A DNA stretch of 64,000 nucleotides from Symbiodinium sp. CCMP2592 (taxonomy: Eukaryota > Sar > Dinophyceae > Suessiales > Symbiodiniaceae). Shown here one piece after another: positions 11,771 to 22,148 of this stretch (its first letter is position 1; each line of letters begins with the position of its first letter). The stretch is from assembly GCA_905221615.1 (NCBI GenBank), contig CAJNDT010001232.1, positions 1 to 64,000 on the forward strand, given 5' to 3'. The notes below the pieces were generated by a model. The model was not told where the DNA came from. It searched no databases and saw only the letters and a list, made by a program, of their open reading frames with translations. Made by a program: the position numbers and the translations under genes.

Positions 11771-13151
11771 GTATTATTATTATTCGTATTATTACTATTC
11801 TTATTCTTATTGTTATTATTATTATTAGTAGTAGTAGTAGTAGCAGCAGCAGTAGCGATCTTGCAGTTGCCATTGCCATTGCGCTTGCTGCTGCTGGCGA
11901 TGCTAGTGTTGAAGTTGTTGTTGCTGTTGTTGTTGCCTCTGCTGTTGTTATTGTCGTTGTTATCATCGTGGTTGTTGTTGTGGCTGTGGCAGTGACTAGC
12001 ACCACACATAACCCCAAGCCGGAAACCCTAAAACCTTGAACCCTAAACCGCGGAGCCTGAGCCAAGGCAGCCAGGGGCCTGCCTCTTCTGATGGCACACG
12101 GAGGTCCAGCCTTCAGCCACCAGTACATGCTGCCTCTCAAGCAGCAGGCAGGGCATAAGGCTAATTATTAAGGTTTATGAGGAGTTGATAGTTATTCGGG
12201 GTTTATTATGGTGTTAGGGTTTCGGGCTCGAGGGCTTAAGGCTTCTAGGGTCTAGGACTTAGGGTTCAGATCTGAGATTCCGATCTTTGCATGGTTGTCT
12301 TTTTTTGTGGCGGGCAAGCTAGCAGAATGGAGCGGACAAAACTTTGCGCATTCTAGGTCTTTCCTCATGTATACCCTTGGTGGAAGGACCCTTGAAAAAT
12401 CAAGACAGATATTCGAATCTAGCTGATCTCCAACAAGGAATGCTTTGCATTTCACGGGCCTACACCAATATTTCGATTTGTGGTCAGGCTTTTCAATGAA
12501 CGTCCTTAGACCACTGTGGATAGAGGCTTCGGGGGTTCAGGGTTCATTAGGGACCCCCAAAAGCACTAAGCATAAGCATGTTATAGGGATATCCCTACCT
12601 TATTGGTCTTCATTGAAAGGGGTTTATATGGGTATCCTTTAAGCTTCTTGGGGATATCCATACCTTGTTGCTCTCCATTAAAAGGGGCTTGTATGGGATA
12701 TCCCTATCCTTATTTACCCTAAACCCTAAGCACTTATGTGCTTTTTTAGGGCCCTAGTTTAGGGCTCCGGAGCTGAAATCCCGCGGGCTTCCGAGACCGG
12801 CGGAGTCTGATCCGCAGGCTGCAATGGAGGAACCTTGGGTCCCTATTTAAAAGGATCCTACTCTTTAGGGCACTATAGGGTTTAGGGTTTAGGGTACTAT
12901 AGGGTTTAGGGTTTAGGGTACTATGCGGTTTAGGGTTTAGGGTACCTTCATAGAGGAACCTGACTAAGAAACCCTGGGCTTAGAACCCCTAAAATAGTAG
13001 AGTTCATGTAAGGAACCCCAATAAAGGCTCAAGGTTTCTTAACCAGGTTCTTACTACGTTAGGGGTATAGACTGTATCGCCCTTGCTTTGTCAGACCTGT
13101 GTCTGGTTCTCAGTAGGGAATGGGAATGGGTTATGGGGACTACTATTGGGG

Positions 13152-13189
<38 letters not shown>

Positions 13190-15985
13190 TACTATAGGGA
13201 TCCATTCCTACCAAGCACCAGACAGACTTGCCCATGGCCAGGTATGCCTGCAGAAACCCTGAACCCGAAACTTGTGTCTTCTGTTGCGTTGAACCTTAAA
13301 CACTAACAGCCCGGCCACCTGATCCAGAAGCCTTAAACCCCAAAGCATCACTACGATATAAGATGCCCCGCCAAAGGCCTTAAGGGTTTGGAACTTTACT
13401 ATGAGGGGCCTCAATAATTACCTATACTTTCTAACCTTTGATATTGGAGGAGCTGAGGAGCCAGGGATGATGATAATCCATTTTAACTAAGGAGCTAAAG
13501 AGCTAAGGGGACCCCGAAACCACTGGTTAGCTATTTTGGGGGTTCCTTATATATTTATAGTATGTATAGTATTCTCCAAAACCCTATTCTAGTCAATGAG
13601 GCCCCCATATTATCCTAGCTCGTCTATTGGCCACAGGCCTGCCGCGGAAGAGAGGTTGTTTTCTACGACCAGGACACCTGGCGACCAAACCCAATTTTGG
13701 TGCGGGGATGTTAATCTAGCTGCAAACTGAAATGCACTTCCCGGTGCAGTTCCTGGTTTTCTTGTCTGATTTTGTGGTGGGGATCCTGTGATAAGGAGTC
13801 AAGGTAGGCGAAGCGCTGGGTCTAGGTAAACTCTGAACACAAAATCCTTAACCCCGAATCCTTAATCCTAAGCTCTCAACCCTACCGTTCCCAAACCCTA
13901 AAGCTCTAACTGCCCCCTTTTCCCAAGTGCCTCGAGAGCCCGAAGTCATGAGGTCAGGATCTGATCCGCCTGACCGGAGTGCACTCTTCCTAAATCCTGT
14001 CATGCAGTACCTTGACCCTGCAGAACCTATTTTTTGTGATCCGTATTATGGTTTCATGATATATAAACTTGAAAGGTAGGCTCTTCAGACCTACCTTTTT
14101 GGGGGCAATCATAATATGATTTCCGTATATAAGTCCTTAAAGCGGTAGGTTCTTTAGGGTCCAGGTGGGGTTTAACATAGAGTCGGTACGGTACCCCCTA
14201 AACCTTAAACCTCAAACCCTAAACCCCATCCCCTTGAAGCCCCAACATATTCACTTGATGCCCTGGTTTTGCGATTCAAAAATTTAGCACTTCAGGCTTC
14301 CCCGAGTCTACCTGGACCCTATAAAGTCTGCCTTCTTAAGGTTCCTTCTTACTCCTTCGTTAACCCTAAACCCAAAACCCTGTAATTAAAGCCTGCCTTC
14401 TTCAGGATCCCTATTCTGGTCTTTGCATCTAAGTCCCTCACAAGCGGCAGGTTTTTGTAGTAAAGGTAAACCCTAAACCGGCGACATACCGAACTTGAAA
14501 GGCCCCCCGAGGCCCTTCCAAAAACCCTAAGCTCCTCTGCCCAACGCGCCTTCGGTGGTTGTTGTTGTTTTGAGGTTCTCGTTCTTTGTGGTTGTGGTAT
14601 CGGAGGATAAGGGCTTTCTTAGATGCTTCGATGTGAACTTTTGGGCGTAAAAAGTCTCGAGAGATTCCGCTGAGCCTTGAACCCTGGGCAGGTCCTCCCT
14701 GGACCCTAAAGAACATACTTTTTGAAGGACTTAAATAAGAAATCATAATATGGATATCACCAGAAAAGGTAGGTTCTGTAGGGTCACTGTAGACCCTAAA
14801 CCCCTTTCCCTAAACTCTAAACCCCGAACCCTTGTTTTCTGTGTGCCTTATTCGTGTCTTTGAGGGCGCATTCTCAGCCCCCACCCACCCTCCCCATAAA
14901 ACCGTCAACCCTAAACCCCCAAACCCCTAAGCCCTAAACCTGAACCCTACTACCGTTGACCCTAACCCCCTAAACCCTTAAGCCCTGACAAAATACACGG
15001 GTTGAGAGCCGTGGTCGGCTGTGCGGAGGGCCCTGTTCCGCACAGACCGGGCCAGGGGAGGGGGACTAAACTCCGAAGCTCGAGACCCCAGCCGTTCCAC
15101 AGAGGGGAGTGGGGATAATCACATGCACACCCAGAGACTTCAATAGCCCTTAAGTAAGGAATATTCCCTAAATCACATCAGGGTTCCTACTAGAGTTTCG
15201 GGTATATTCCTTAGTTAAGGGAGAATAGAGTCTCTAGGCAACTGGAAGAGCATGAAGAAACCAGTCCACATGCAAGCTCGAGGGGGGTGGGTGGGGCCCG
15301 CCGGGGCGCATTTTTTATAGGGTTACTACCGCTTTAAAATTTCAGGGTTATGCTGGACAGATACATGGAGCCTTGCAGATTGTCGCAACTTTACATCCGA
15401 GTCTCTTCTCGCCCTCACAGAAGAGGTCCCTTCTATCCCAAGCCCCAAGACCTAAACCCTCAAGCTTTGCCACTGTATTGCCCTATTGCCCTGCGGCTAG
15501 AAGCCGGTAAAGCTCGATTGTCAAGGTTGGTGCCGGTGTTTCCTCGCAGCCGGACCTGAAAAAAGCCCCTTGGCTACTTACCGTGGACTACTACGTGGAG
15601 GCGCCCGAGGGTCGAGGGTTTATGGGGTGTTGGCTGTGGCTCGGGAGAGAGTTTCTGCAAGTATCGGGGTTGCAAGACGTTGTCGATTTGTTGATGGGCT
15701 AGTTCGTTAAAGTTCAGCACTTGGGTTCCGAGTGGGTTCTGAAATGCGGGGGGCTCCGCAGCTTGTCTCTCTTGGATGGTAGGACTGGTAGGACCCATAG
15801 ACTTATGTAAGGCCTTAGGTCGTAGGTTTTAGTATTACTTTGGCGCATAATGAGTTATAGAGGTGTTCGTGGGCTTTATACCTAGCTCTTGAAAGTGGCG
15901 AGCCAGCTCCCCTCACTCTAAACCCCGAAGACCCTGACTAGTCTGAGACTGTTATATTATGTTTTATTTATATATATATATATAT

Positions 15986-16024
<39 letters not shown>

Positions 16025-19000
16025 AATATTTTTTATATTGCATTATATTATGAAACCCCGGAAGCAGCTTGCAAGCCGAGCAGCAACCTCACATACCAGG
16101 TGTCCCGAGCTGATACCCCAGTGTTCCTTCAAGGATAATCAAATCGGAAGGGCCCAGGTATGCTAGCTGCTAGCATTTTGGGGAGCATGTGATAGATGGA
16201 TCTGTAGACCTCTGGACCAAGACCCCACACTGTAAGCCTTCAACCCTACATAAGACCCTTGACTGGTTCATGTTAAGTAATTTAACTTAACTTACCATAG
16301 CAAGGAAAACATATTATTTACTACAGATCCCCATGGTAACTCAAACCTTAAGCCCTATATAAACCTTAAAGGAACTCTTGTAGATCCCTTAAAGGATCCC
16401 TTACATGGTAACTTAAATTAAGTTCCCTAACGAGAACAAAGTTAACAGAGACTCCAATATCTCTTAATTCAGGAGATGTGATCCAAGGTATAGATTTCTT
16501 GCGATAATGAGCCCTTATAGATCCCCACTATGGTAACAGTTCCTTGCAGCTCCTTCAAAAGAACCCAGTTCTAACTCCACTTCGTTAGGGTTTAGGGCCT
16601 AAGGTTTGGGCTTTAGAGTTTAGGGTCTAGGGCTTGGGCTTTAGGGTTCAGGGCCTAGGGTTTGGGCTTTAGGGTTAGTAGGGCCCAGTTCTACCTCAAC
16701 TTCAGGAGCTTCGCGCCTTGGTGGATTTCCTGGGATGGCAACAGTTCCACCTCTTGGGCAGCTCTTGGGGCACGATCTTAAGCCAGGCGGGCCTGGGCCC
16801 TGGGGGGCTGATCCAGGGCTTCTCTCAAAAGGGAAAAGGAGGGACCCTAAAAGGGGGGACCCCTACCCTATAATGGGCTATATAATGGGTATATAATAGC
16901 TTTTTTAAGGGTATATACCTAGGGGTCCTTATTAAGGGTACCTCCTTTTCCCCTTTGATTCTCAGTAGCTGAGTGAGTGCACTTTAGACTTTTTGGGATC
17001 GGATTCTCCGTTCTAGAACTCAAAGTGTGCACTTTTTGGGGCTTATGAACTCCGCAACTAGGGTTTACTATAGGGGCCTTAAGATTTTTAGAGTAGCGTT
17101 CCTTCAAAGAGGGTCTAGAAGGGTTACTATAAGGGCTATTATCAGGATCTACTATAGGTGCCTTAAGAATGACAAGAACAAGCTTCGGGTTCCTTATCTA
17201 AGGCTACTATAATATAGGGGCCTTGATCTTAAGCCAGGCGCGGCCCCCGGATGGCTGACTTCTAGGGGCTTGATAGTTAGAATAGGGTTCCTTTAAAGGG
17301 GCCTGTAAGGGTTACTATAATGGCTAATTATTATAAGGATTTAGTGTAGGGGCCTTCCTTAAGAATAATTTATACTATTTTCAGGGGCTCCTTGTTAAGA
17401 TTTTAGCATAATGGGCCCCCAAACCCTATTCTAATTGGATTAAGGCCTCTATATTAGGCTCGAAGGTTCCTTCCCCTTACGAGCCTGGTCGTGAACAGTA
17501 GTATTCTCGCTATAAGGGATCTAGATATGGGAGTTTCCGAAATTGGGGGGGGGGTACCTTGTTTTGGGGTCCTTATAATAAGGATCCTACTAACTATAAG
17601 GTTAAACATATATATATATATACTTGCGAGTAGGTCTACATGCAGGTGCACGGTGTTCACGAAGCCCGAAAACCTAAACCAAACAACTATAAACAGCAAA
17701 GAGCGAGGATAGCCCTAAACCCTAAAGCCCTAAAGCGCTGAAGCCCTACACCCTAAGCAAACAACATGAGAACGACGAATGCCAGGCCTATGCCTTCACG
17801 AAGGATCCGCGCCTCCGTGCGGTGATCCTCTCCGGGCCCCTCAGCGATGGGGACTGCTGGGGCGGGATTTTTGGGGCTCTTTGGATGTTTAGGGATTTGG
17901 GGGTTCAGGCTTTTGGGGCTGGACTTGACTCCCCTGGTTTTTACATGATAATGAGAGGGGTTTACCGGTGCTATAGTGGTTCATGGCTAAGTTCACCCAG
18001 CCCTGTGCAATCACGTGTGAAGTTGCATGCGTAGATTCTGAACAAATCCCCTTCCACACCCGTGGAACCACCTCAAAGGGTTCATCCGAATCATGGCCCT
18101 CCGGCCCAGGCCCTATACCTCAGAACCATACGATCCCATAAAGCATCATATTCTGCTAGCCTAACCTGCAGTCGAGCCCAGCACCCGAACCCCTCTCCGC
18201 ACAACACGAGAAACTCCATACTTTTACCACTCACTTTGAAGCCGTACCCTCAAACCCTACATCCTGAAAAACGAGCCTTACGGCTTACACTAGCCCCCGA
18301 AAGCCCGAATGTTGGATCCAGGACCTCTACTGGAAGTCCCAGTGGGACGCAACTCAAGGTAACCTGGGCTCCTTACCTTTATTCGTTCAGGCGCGCTGTG
18401 GCTTGGTTTACACTTGGGGGAGTGGTGGGTAAAACTAAACCCCGAACTCTACTTGGAGGTTCATGGGTAGTTAAGTGGGGTTATCATTATGGTAACTATG
18501 GTTGTAACCCCTATTAGGGGACTTATAACCCCATTTATAACTACCCATGAACCTCCAAGTAAGCCTTAGTCCTACACGTTTAAGCTTCGGGTTGAGTCTG
18601 TTCTGTTCGGTTTTAATCTGGTCAGTTATACCGTAAGTCAAGTGGGCCCTTGAAGAGAAACCTGTGCGTTTAGGGCTTTTGAAGGTCAAACTGCACTCTG
18701 GATTTATGGCTTTTCTAGGACCTAGAGTAGGCCCTTATTGCCCCTTGTTTCGGGGTTCAGGTTCCCTTATAAGCCCCTTGTAAACCAAAATTGGCACCCT
18801 TGTTATTCCTAGGTTACTCTTGGGCCCCTAAACCCTGAACCCCTACAGATCCCTTAAAGGAACCCTTACAGTACCCTTTGAAGGACCCCTAAACCCGTTA
18901 TATAGGTTGTCTACTCTTGGCTCTGGTTTTGGGGATCTACTGGAAGTCAGAAGTATCCCTCTTGCTTCTGGCTCTTGTTCCGCGGATCTCGGCTTGAAGC

Positions 19001-22000
19001 TCCAGGAGGCTTAGGGATTTAGGTTTTAGGGCTTAGGGTTTAGGGATGTTTAGGGTATAGGGCTTAGGGTTTAGGGTTTAGGGATGTCTGCTTGAAGTTC
19101 CAGGAGGCTCTGTGGAAGCTGCAGACGACAGAGGCATTTGACTCCCGTCTCTATGCCGCGGAGGATCAGATCCTCACGCCCTGCCTCTGCAAATTCGGTC
19201 GGCTTTCCGTTTCTTGGGTTTAGGGGTTTAGGGTTTAATATAGGAGCCTAAATAGTTACTTGTACTTTTGGGGGTTCCTCATTTTGAGTATAGTAGAATG
19301 GGAACCAAAACCCTTTTCGAATTATGAAGGCCCCTCTACTACGTGTCTTTCTTGCTCAGTTTTTCGATGTTGCGGGTTCAGCAGTCACTAGAAGCAAACG
19401 GTTTGAAGCTAAGTCCCCGAAAACTCGGGGCACTACACGCTAGGATCCTTGCTGTAAGGACCTCTACATAATCATAGGGACCGTTAGGGGGTTATTGTTA
19501 CAGGTATTAAGGCTCCCTACCCCGCTCCCCCTTACCCCTCAGGGTCCTTATGACATAATGGACCTCCACCATACAATTTTCTGACAGCGCCAAGCCGAGA
19601 ACACAGGTCCTTCTTCACTACGCGGACTATTCCCATCCCTGACTGCTTCAACGCCGCGAAGCCCACGTCCAACACCAGCAAGGAGACGGCCAACTGCACG
19701 GCAAAGCCTTTTAAATGAAATTCCTGAATCCCAATGTGAGAGTTTCCGAAACTTAGGGGTACCTGAACAGGGGGTCCAGTCCTCATAATAAGGGTCCTAC
19801 TATTTAGGGTACTATATTAGGCATGTAACCTACATAGGCCTTCAAGGGTTTCAGTAAAGTAACCTTTAAGGCCAAGGTTTGTACTGCTTGGGTGAACACA
19901 TGGAGCTTGTAGTGCGCTTCAATGTCGAAGCCCACTGTCCTTAATTCATCTTAAAACTGTCTAAATCCAGTGCCAGCTGTTGGCCCTAAAAACCCCAAGC
20001 CACCCGCAAGCCAGAAAGCAGCCAGGCAATCTACGTGGGAATGCAGGGTGCCAGCGAGTTTGTCTTCTCTGGTGTTCTGGGCCACTTCAACTACACCCCA
20101 CAGCTGCCGGAGATCGCGAACCCGGTGCAGCCTTGTATGTCTTGTAGTAGCCCTTACCCCAAACCCTAAACCCTAAAAACCCTAAACCCTAAAGACCCTA
20201 AACCCTAAAAACCCTAAACCCTAAACACCCTCAACCCTAAACCCTAAACTTTAAAAAACCCTCAACCCTAAACCCCTTACAGTTTTCAAGAGACAACTCC
20301 CTAAGCCCTGAGGTGCTCCTGACTTTCGGTCGCTACGATACCATGCGGCCCCCGGTAGTCGATGCGATGTACCGGATGCACTGCCGAATTAAGGGTTTAA
20401 GGTTTAGGACTTACTAGGGGTTTAGGATTTAGGGTTGAGGGTTTTAGGGGTTTTAGGGGTTTAGGGTTGAGGGTTTAGGGGGTTAGGGGTTGGGGTTTAA
20501 GGTTTAGGACTTACTACGATGTTAAACCCAAAACCCCAACCCCTGTACCCTAAACCCTAAACCCCGAAGCCGGCACCCTCCCAAAACCCCAAGCCTCACA
20601 GGGTAAGTTTTTGGTGAGCGTGAAAACAGGGCTCTGAGGACGATGGTCCTCTAAGTTAGTGAACGGGGAACTTTTTGGCCTTATATGTTAGCTCTCTATT
20701 TTTAAGTTTGAACTTTTTGGGACCCGGCTGTTGAAGAAGAGAGTGGTGAGTGTGTACGTTGGACTTGGTTTTTGCGATACTCGCAAACAACACCCTGCTT
20801 CATCTTCCCAGTTCAATCTGGGAGTTTCCGAAAATAGGGGGACCCTCACCGTTCCTTTAATATAGTACCCTAAATAGTAGTAGGATCCTTTTTATCAGGA
20901 CCCCAAGATAAGGTACCTCTTATTTTCGCAAACTCCCAAATCCTGGTTTTGTAGTTAGGGTGTTCCATTTTGTTGCAGGGACATGGGCTTTTTCTTACGG
21001 GTTGAAGGCTTAAGGTTTGGGGATTTGTGTGGTGGGGCTTGGGGGTCATACAGCCTGCTTGTTCTGGCCTTGTCGTTGGGTTGTTGGGAACATACCTGGA
21101 CCTCAAAACAGCATTCCTGTGTTTGTTTTGTTATATAAGTCCGGTAGATTATTTGGGGTTAAAGTAAGACTTCAACTCAAAAGACCCCTAAAGCCTAAAC
21201 CGGTAAGACTAAGAGGAATCCTCAGGCTTCCTTTCTCCAGCTCCGCAGCCTCCGACCCTGCACCCGATCCCTTCACTTCTGCTCGAACACACTGAGTTAC
21301 TATTGCTGTCTGGACGTGGGTGTCCAGGTGTGGATCGGGATCAGGTCTTACCTTAATAAACCCTAAACCCTAAACCCTAAACCCTAAACCCTAAACCCTA
21401 AACCCTATTAACCCTACATCCCAAACTCGAAACCCAAGCTCCAAGGAACCTGCCGCACGTCTGGAAGGCCATGATGCCCAGATCTGGCCACGTCTCGATG
21501 AGTCTCGGAGAGCCTTAGGGCTTTAGGGGTTTAGGATTTCTGGGTTTCGGGTTTGGGGTCTAGGATTTGGGGTTTAAGCTTCAGGGTTTAGGGTTTCAGG
21601 GTAGGGTTTCAGGGTTTAGGGTTTCAGGTTTTAGGGTTCAGGGGTTTAGGGGGTTAGGGGTTCAGGGTTCGGGGTTTATTAGATGGAGAGAGCACTAGCT
21701 GTGCTCGTTGAGGGAGAGCTGTTCACTGTTCCTTCGGGCTCCTGATTTTTTTGCTTATTCGGTGATATACGTCCAAAACCTTGTCTCCTTAATGATCCTT
21801 TTTTTCGCGCATTCAGGCTTAAGGTGTAGAATTTCTTCCAGTTGACGGCAGTAGCAAACACAGGCAGGTTTATGCTTCAGTGAAAGCTGTACGATGAAAC
21901 ATACTGTTGGTAAGAGGGGGTTCCGGTGAACTTCTGTGGCCGGTGCTGAGGAGCCTGTGGGCAGTTTAGAGTTGTTGGGCTTCCATTTGGATCCCCTGAG

Positions 22001-22148
22001 CCCCGTTAGCTCCGAAAAAGCTAGGTAAACAAGTGTGTTGTAAGGACCGTAGTTTTGGGGCACTTCACCAGTCGTTCCCAGGATTGACGACCCGCGCCTG
22101 ATGAATGATGTGGTCGGTGAATTCCTTGCCCGTGAGGAAGCAGGCTGA
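7967..22148 (+). CDS. Proline iminopeptidase-like alpha/beta hydrolase (peptidase S33 family), split gene
   Basis: Exons: 7967-8023 (?), ~8646-8712 (?), 10434-10493, 12071-12147, 13637-13672, 15550-15600, 16706-16786, 17786-17861, 18947-19005, 19104-19201, 19607-19700, 20026-20124, 20313-20377, 21446-21511, 22082-22148. Found by translating islands between repeats; most junctions join in phase. Family motifs appear in order: 'LLMAHGGPA' (oxyanion loop), 'GREVVFYDQ', 'APWLLTVDYYVEELRAL', 'HLLGSSWG' (nucleophile Ser), 'VILSGPLSDGDCW', 'YVGMQGASEF', 'FGRYDTMRP' (acid Asp), 'PRSGHVSM' (His). Such enzymes release N-terminal proline from peptides or act on amides. Exon 1 would give a signal peptide, implying secretion. 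The short exon for the G-x-G-x-S loop after 'YDQ' was not found. Introns are 98 bp to about 2.6 kb and full of repeats. Fold and triad are secure; exact substrate and the first two exons are not. Confidence 0.87.
8521..8628 (+). repeat. Telomere-like CCCTAAA/TTTAGGG degenerate block
   Basis: Imperfect units in both orientations inside the hydrolase gene. Comparable blocks include 9985-10104, 16585-16680, 20157-20285, 20397-20560, 21517-21678, 27298-27553, 30300-30480, 38690-38800 and 45372-45530. They fill introns and intergenic DNA alike and are absent from 54.3 kb onward. Confidence 0.85.
8646..8712 (+). CDS. Candidate exon 2 of the hydrolase
   Basis: Codes 'IDPRRAELSCEALLRHAF' in an island between CCCTAAA repeats, with phase-0 acceptors (GAG|GTC, CAG|ATC). 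No homology recognised. The 3' edge could be any of several GA or GT donors before about 8725. Confidence 0.4.
9751..9942 (+). repeat. 190-bp duplicated segment, copy 1
   Basis: Starts CCCAGAGACTCCAATAAGG and includes 'CAGGGTTTAGGGTTTAGGGG' plus a full family-D hairpin (about 9838-9942). It is near-identical to 35893-36076. Confidence 0.85.
10434..10493 (+). CDS. Hydrolase exon 3
   Basis: Codes 'VRGLNLAYWRYTRRGDTAP', typical of the strand before the HGGP loop in this family. Acceptor TTCTTCCCAG; a GC donor (CCCCAA|GCCTC) joins exon 4 in phase to give 'GDTAPTRGLPLLMAHGGP'. Confidence 0.75.
10949..11060. repeat. Dispersed 112-bp repeat, copy 2
   Basis: Second copy of the 4829-4940 repeat, same orientation, a few substitutions only. 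It lies in the hydrolase intron between exons 3 and 4, about 55 bp before a family-A hairpin element. Confidence 0.8.
11117..11215. mobile_element. Family-A MITE-like hairpin
   Basis: Inverted ends GGGAGTTTCCGA / TTCGGAAACACCC, flanked by a perfect 4-bp duplication ACGT. It has no coding capacity and sits in the hydrolase intron between exons 3 and 4. Confidence 0.85.
11284..11381. mobile_element. Family-B MITE-like hairpin
   Basis: Ends GGGTGGTTGGCAAAAT / AATTTTGACAACCACAC with the family core 'AATACGGCACCTATTAT'. It lies 68 bp after a family-A copy. The target duplication is imperfect (ATAT/GTAT). Confidence 0.75.
11697..11770 (+). repeat. ATT microsatellite
   Basis: Long ATT array continuing as imperfect TTA/GTT/GTA triplets to about 11995. 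Poly-Asn, poly-Ile or poly-Leu frames through it on both strands are artefacts of the repeat. Confidence 0.95.
12071..12147 (+). CDS. Hydrolase exon 4: HGGP oxyanion loop
   Basis: Codes 'GLPLLMAHGGPAFSHQYML' then 'PLKQQ'. Acceptor GGCAG, donor CAG|GCAGGG (GC). CAGGC occurs at both ends of the following intron. Confidence 0.9.
12953..13054. repeat. Hairpin repeat 'AGGAACCTGACTAAGAAA'
   Basis: Arms AGGAACCTGACTAAGAAACC / GGTTTCTTAACCAGGTTC. A shorter relative lies at 52337-52396. Non-coding, in the hydrolase intron between exons 4 and 5. Confidence 0.6.
13157..13186. repeat. TA microsatellite
   Basis: Pure TA run. Similar TA runs lie at 8165-8210 and 15968-16020. Confidence 0.9.
13637..13672 (+). 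CDS. Hydrolase exon 5 (36 nt)
   Basis: Codes 'ACRGREVVFYDQ', continuing exon 4 in phase as 'LKQQACRGREVVFYDQ', a family hallmark. Donor CAG|GACACC is of the GA type. Confidence 0.88.
15131..15240. mobile_element. Family-D hairpin
   Basis: Arms around TTAAGTAAGGAATATTCC / TATTCCTTAGTTAAGG, outer ends CCAGAGACT / AGTCTCTAGG. Other family-D copies: 4278-4372, 9838-9942, 24051-24156, 30571-30682, 35975-36076, and a half copy near 16448-16487. Confidence 0.7.
15550..15600 (+). CDS. Hydrolase exon 6
   Basis: Codes 'PDLKKAPWLLTVDYYVE'. Acceptor GTTTCCTCGCAG; GC donor GAG|GCGCCC. Phase 0 at both ends, so the missing exon upstream must also be phase 0. Confidence 0.88.
16706..16786 (+). CDS. Hydrolase exon 7: nucleophile elbow
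   Basis: Codes 'ELRALVDFLGWQQFHLLGSS' followed by 'WGTILSQ'; G-S-S-W-G is the nucleophile serine elbow. Donor CCAG|GCGGG (GC). The seven bases GCCAGGC recur across the next acceptor. Confidence 0.92.
16826..16958. repeat. Family-J hairpin, copy 1
   Basis: Ends CAAAAGGGAAAAGGAGGGA / CCTCCTTTTCCCCTTTG. Related copy at 28743-28855. Lies between hydrolase exons 7 and 8. Confidence 0.65.
17529..17602. mobile_element. Family-A hairpin, truncated on the right
   Basis: Keeps GGGAGTTTCCGAAATT and 'GGTCCTTATAATAAGGATC' and then stops. Its left flank (GTCGT-GAACAGTAGTA ... TCTAGATAT) resembles the left flank of the copy at 47874. Confidence 0.65.
17786..17861 (+). CDS. Hydrolase exon 8
   Basis: Codes 'AYAFTKDPRLRAVILSGP' then 'LSDGDCW', the strand and cap start after the nucleophile helix. 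Acceptor GCCAG|GCC. The donor is placed at TGGG|GCGGG (GC), giving phase 1. Confidence 0.85.
18451..18561. mobile_element. Family-F hairpin
   Basis: Long inverted arms ACTTGGAGGTTCATGGGTAG / CTACCCATGAACCTCCAAGT. Related: half copy 47769-47826 and full copy 50461-50574. Confidence 0.75.
18947..19005 (+). CDS. Hydrolase exon 9 (cap region)
   Basis: Joined after exon 8 it reads 'CWVRSIPLASGSCSADLGLK' then 'LQ', in frame with exon 10. GA donor CCAG|GAGGCT. The left edge (GGAAG|TC) is chosen by phase and is less certain. Confidence 0.6.
19006..19103 (+). other. 98-bp intron flanked by a 20-bp duplication of exon sequence
   Basis: 'GCTTGAAG(C/T)TCCAGGAGGCT' occurs across both splice junctions, and the bases between are almost all TTTAGGG-like repeats. 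The donor is GA. This is the cleanest case here of an intron bounded by direct repeats. Confidence 0.75.
19104..19201 (+). CDS. Hydrolase exon 10 (cap region)
   Basis: Codes 'EALWKLQTTEAFDSRLYAAE' then 'DQILTPCLCKFG', matching the D-S-x-x-Y-x-A-A cap segment of the family. GC donor GGTCG|GCTTTC, phase 2. Confidence 0.8.
19607..19700 (+). CDS. Hydrolase exon 11 (cap region)
   Basis: Codes 'SFFTTRTIPIPDCFNAAKPT' then 'SNTSKETANCT'. Acceptor ACACAG|GTCC; GC donor CACG|GCAAAG. GGCAA is repeated at the exon 12 acceptor. Confidence 0.8.
19738..19829. mobile_element. Family-A hairpin, right end missing
   Basis: Starts GAGAGTTTCCGAAACTTAGG, keeps the GGATC-like centre and ends at ACTATATTAGG without the right arm. 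Confidence 0.6.
20026..20124 (+). CDS. Hydrolase exon 12
   Basis: Codes 'AIYVGMQGASEFVFSGVLG' then 'HFNYTPQLPEIANP', the well-conserved M-x-G-x-S-E-F segment. GT donor CCCG|GTGCAG; GGTGC recurs at the next acceptor. Confidence 0.93.
20313..20377 (+). CDS. Hydrolase exon 13: catalytic Asp
   Basis: Codes 'VLLTFGRYDTMRPPVVDAMY'. The Asp of G-R-Y-D (codon 20337-20339) is the expected triad acid. A GC donor, GGAT|GCACTG, is chosen because it alone restores phase with exon 14. Confidence 0.9.
20820..20936. mobile_element. Family-A hairpin, inverted orientation
   Basis: Ends GGGAGTTTCCGAAAATAGG / TTTTCGCAAACTCCC. The interior reads as the reverse complement of most copies. No matching flanks. Confidence 0.7.
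21357..21412 (+). repeat. Perfect interstitial CCCTAAA array
   Basis: Seven consecutive AAACCCT units, the least degenerate telomere-type array here, lying between exons 13 and 14 of the hydrolase gene. Confidence 0.9.
21446..21511 (+). CDS. Hydrolase exon 14: catalytic His
   Basis: Codes 'NLPHVWKAMMPRSGHVSMSL' then 'GE'. The His of S-G-H (codon 21489-21491) completes the triad. GC donor GGAGA|GCCTTA, phase 2. Confidence 0.9.
22082..22148 (+). CDS. Hydrolase exon 15, C-terminus
   Basis: Codes 'IDDPRLMNDVVGEFLAREEA' then G and TGA at 22146-22148. Acceptor TTCCCAG|G joins exon 14 as 'SLGEIDDPRL'. Confidence 0.9.

Noticed and set aside
11548..12140. Asn-, Ile- and Leu-rich frames on both strands
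   Set aside because: ATT/GTT microsatellite; the real coding signal there is hydrolase exon 4 at 12071-12147 on +.
15001..15060. 'VGCAEGPVPHRPG' as the missing hydrolase exon
   Set aside because: No acceptor gives the required phase 0, and the G-x-G-x-S pattern is not matched.
15574..15798. 74-codon minus-strand frame
   Set aside because: Overlaps hydrolase exon 6 on the other strand, which has homology support.
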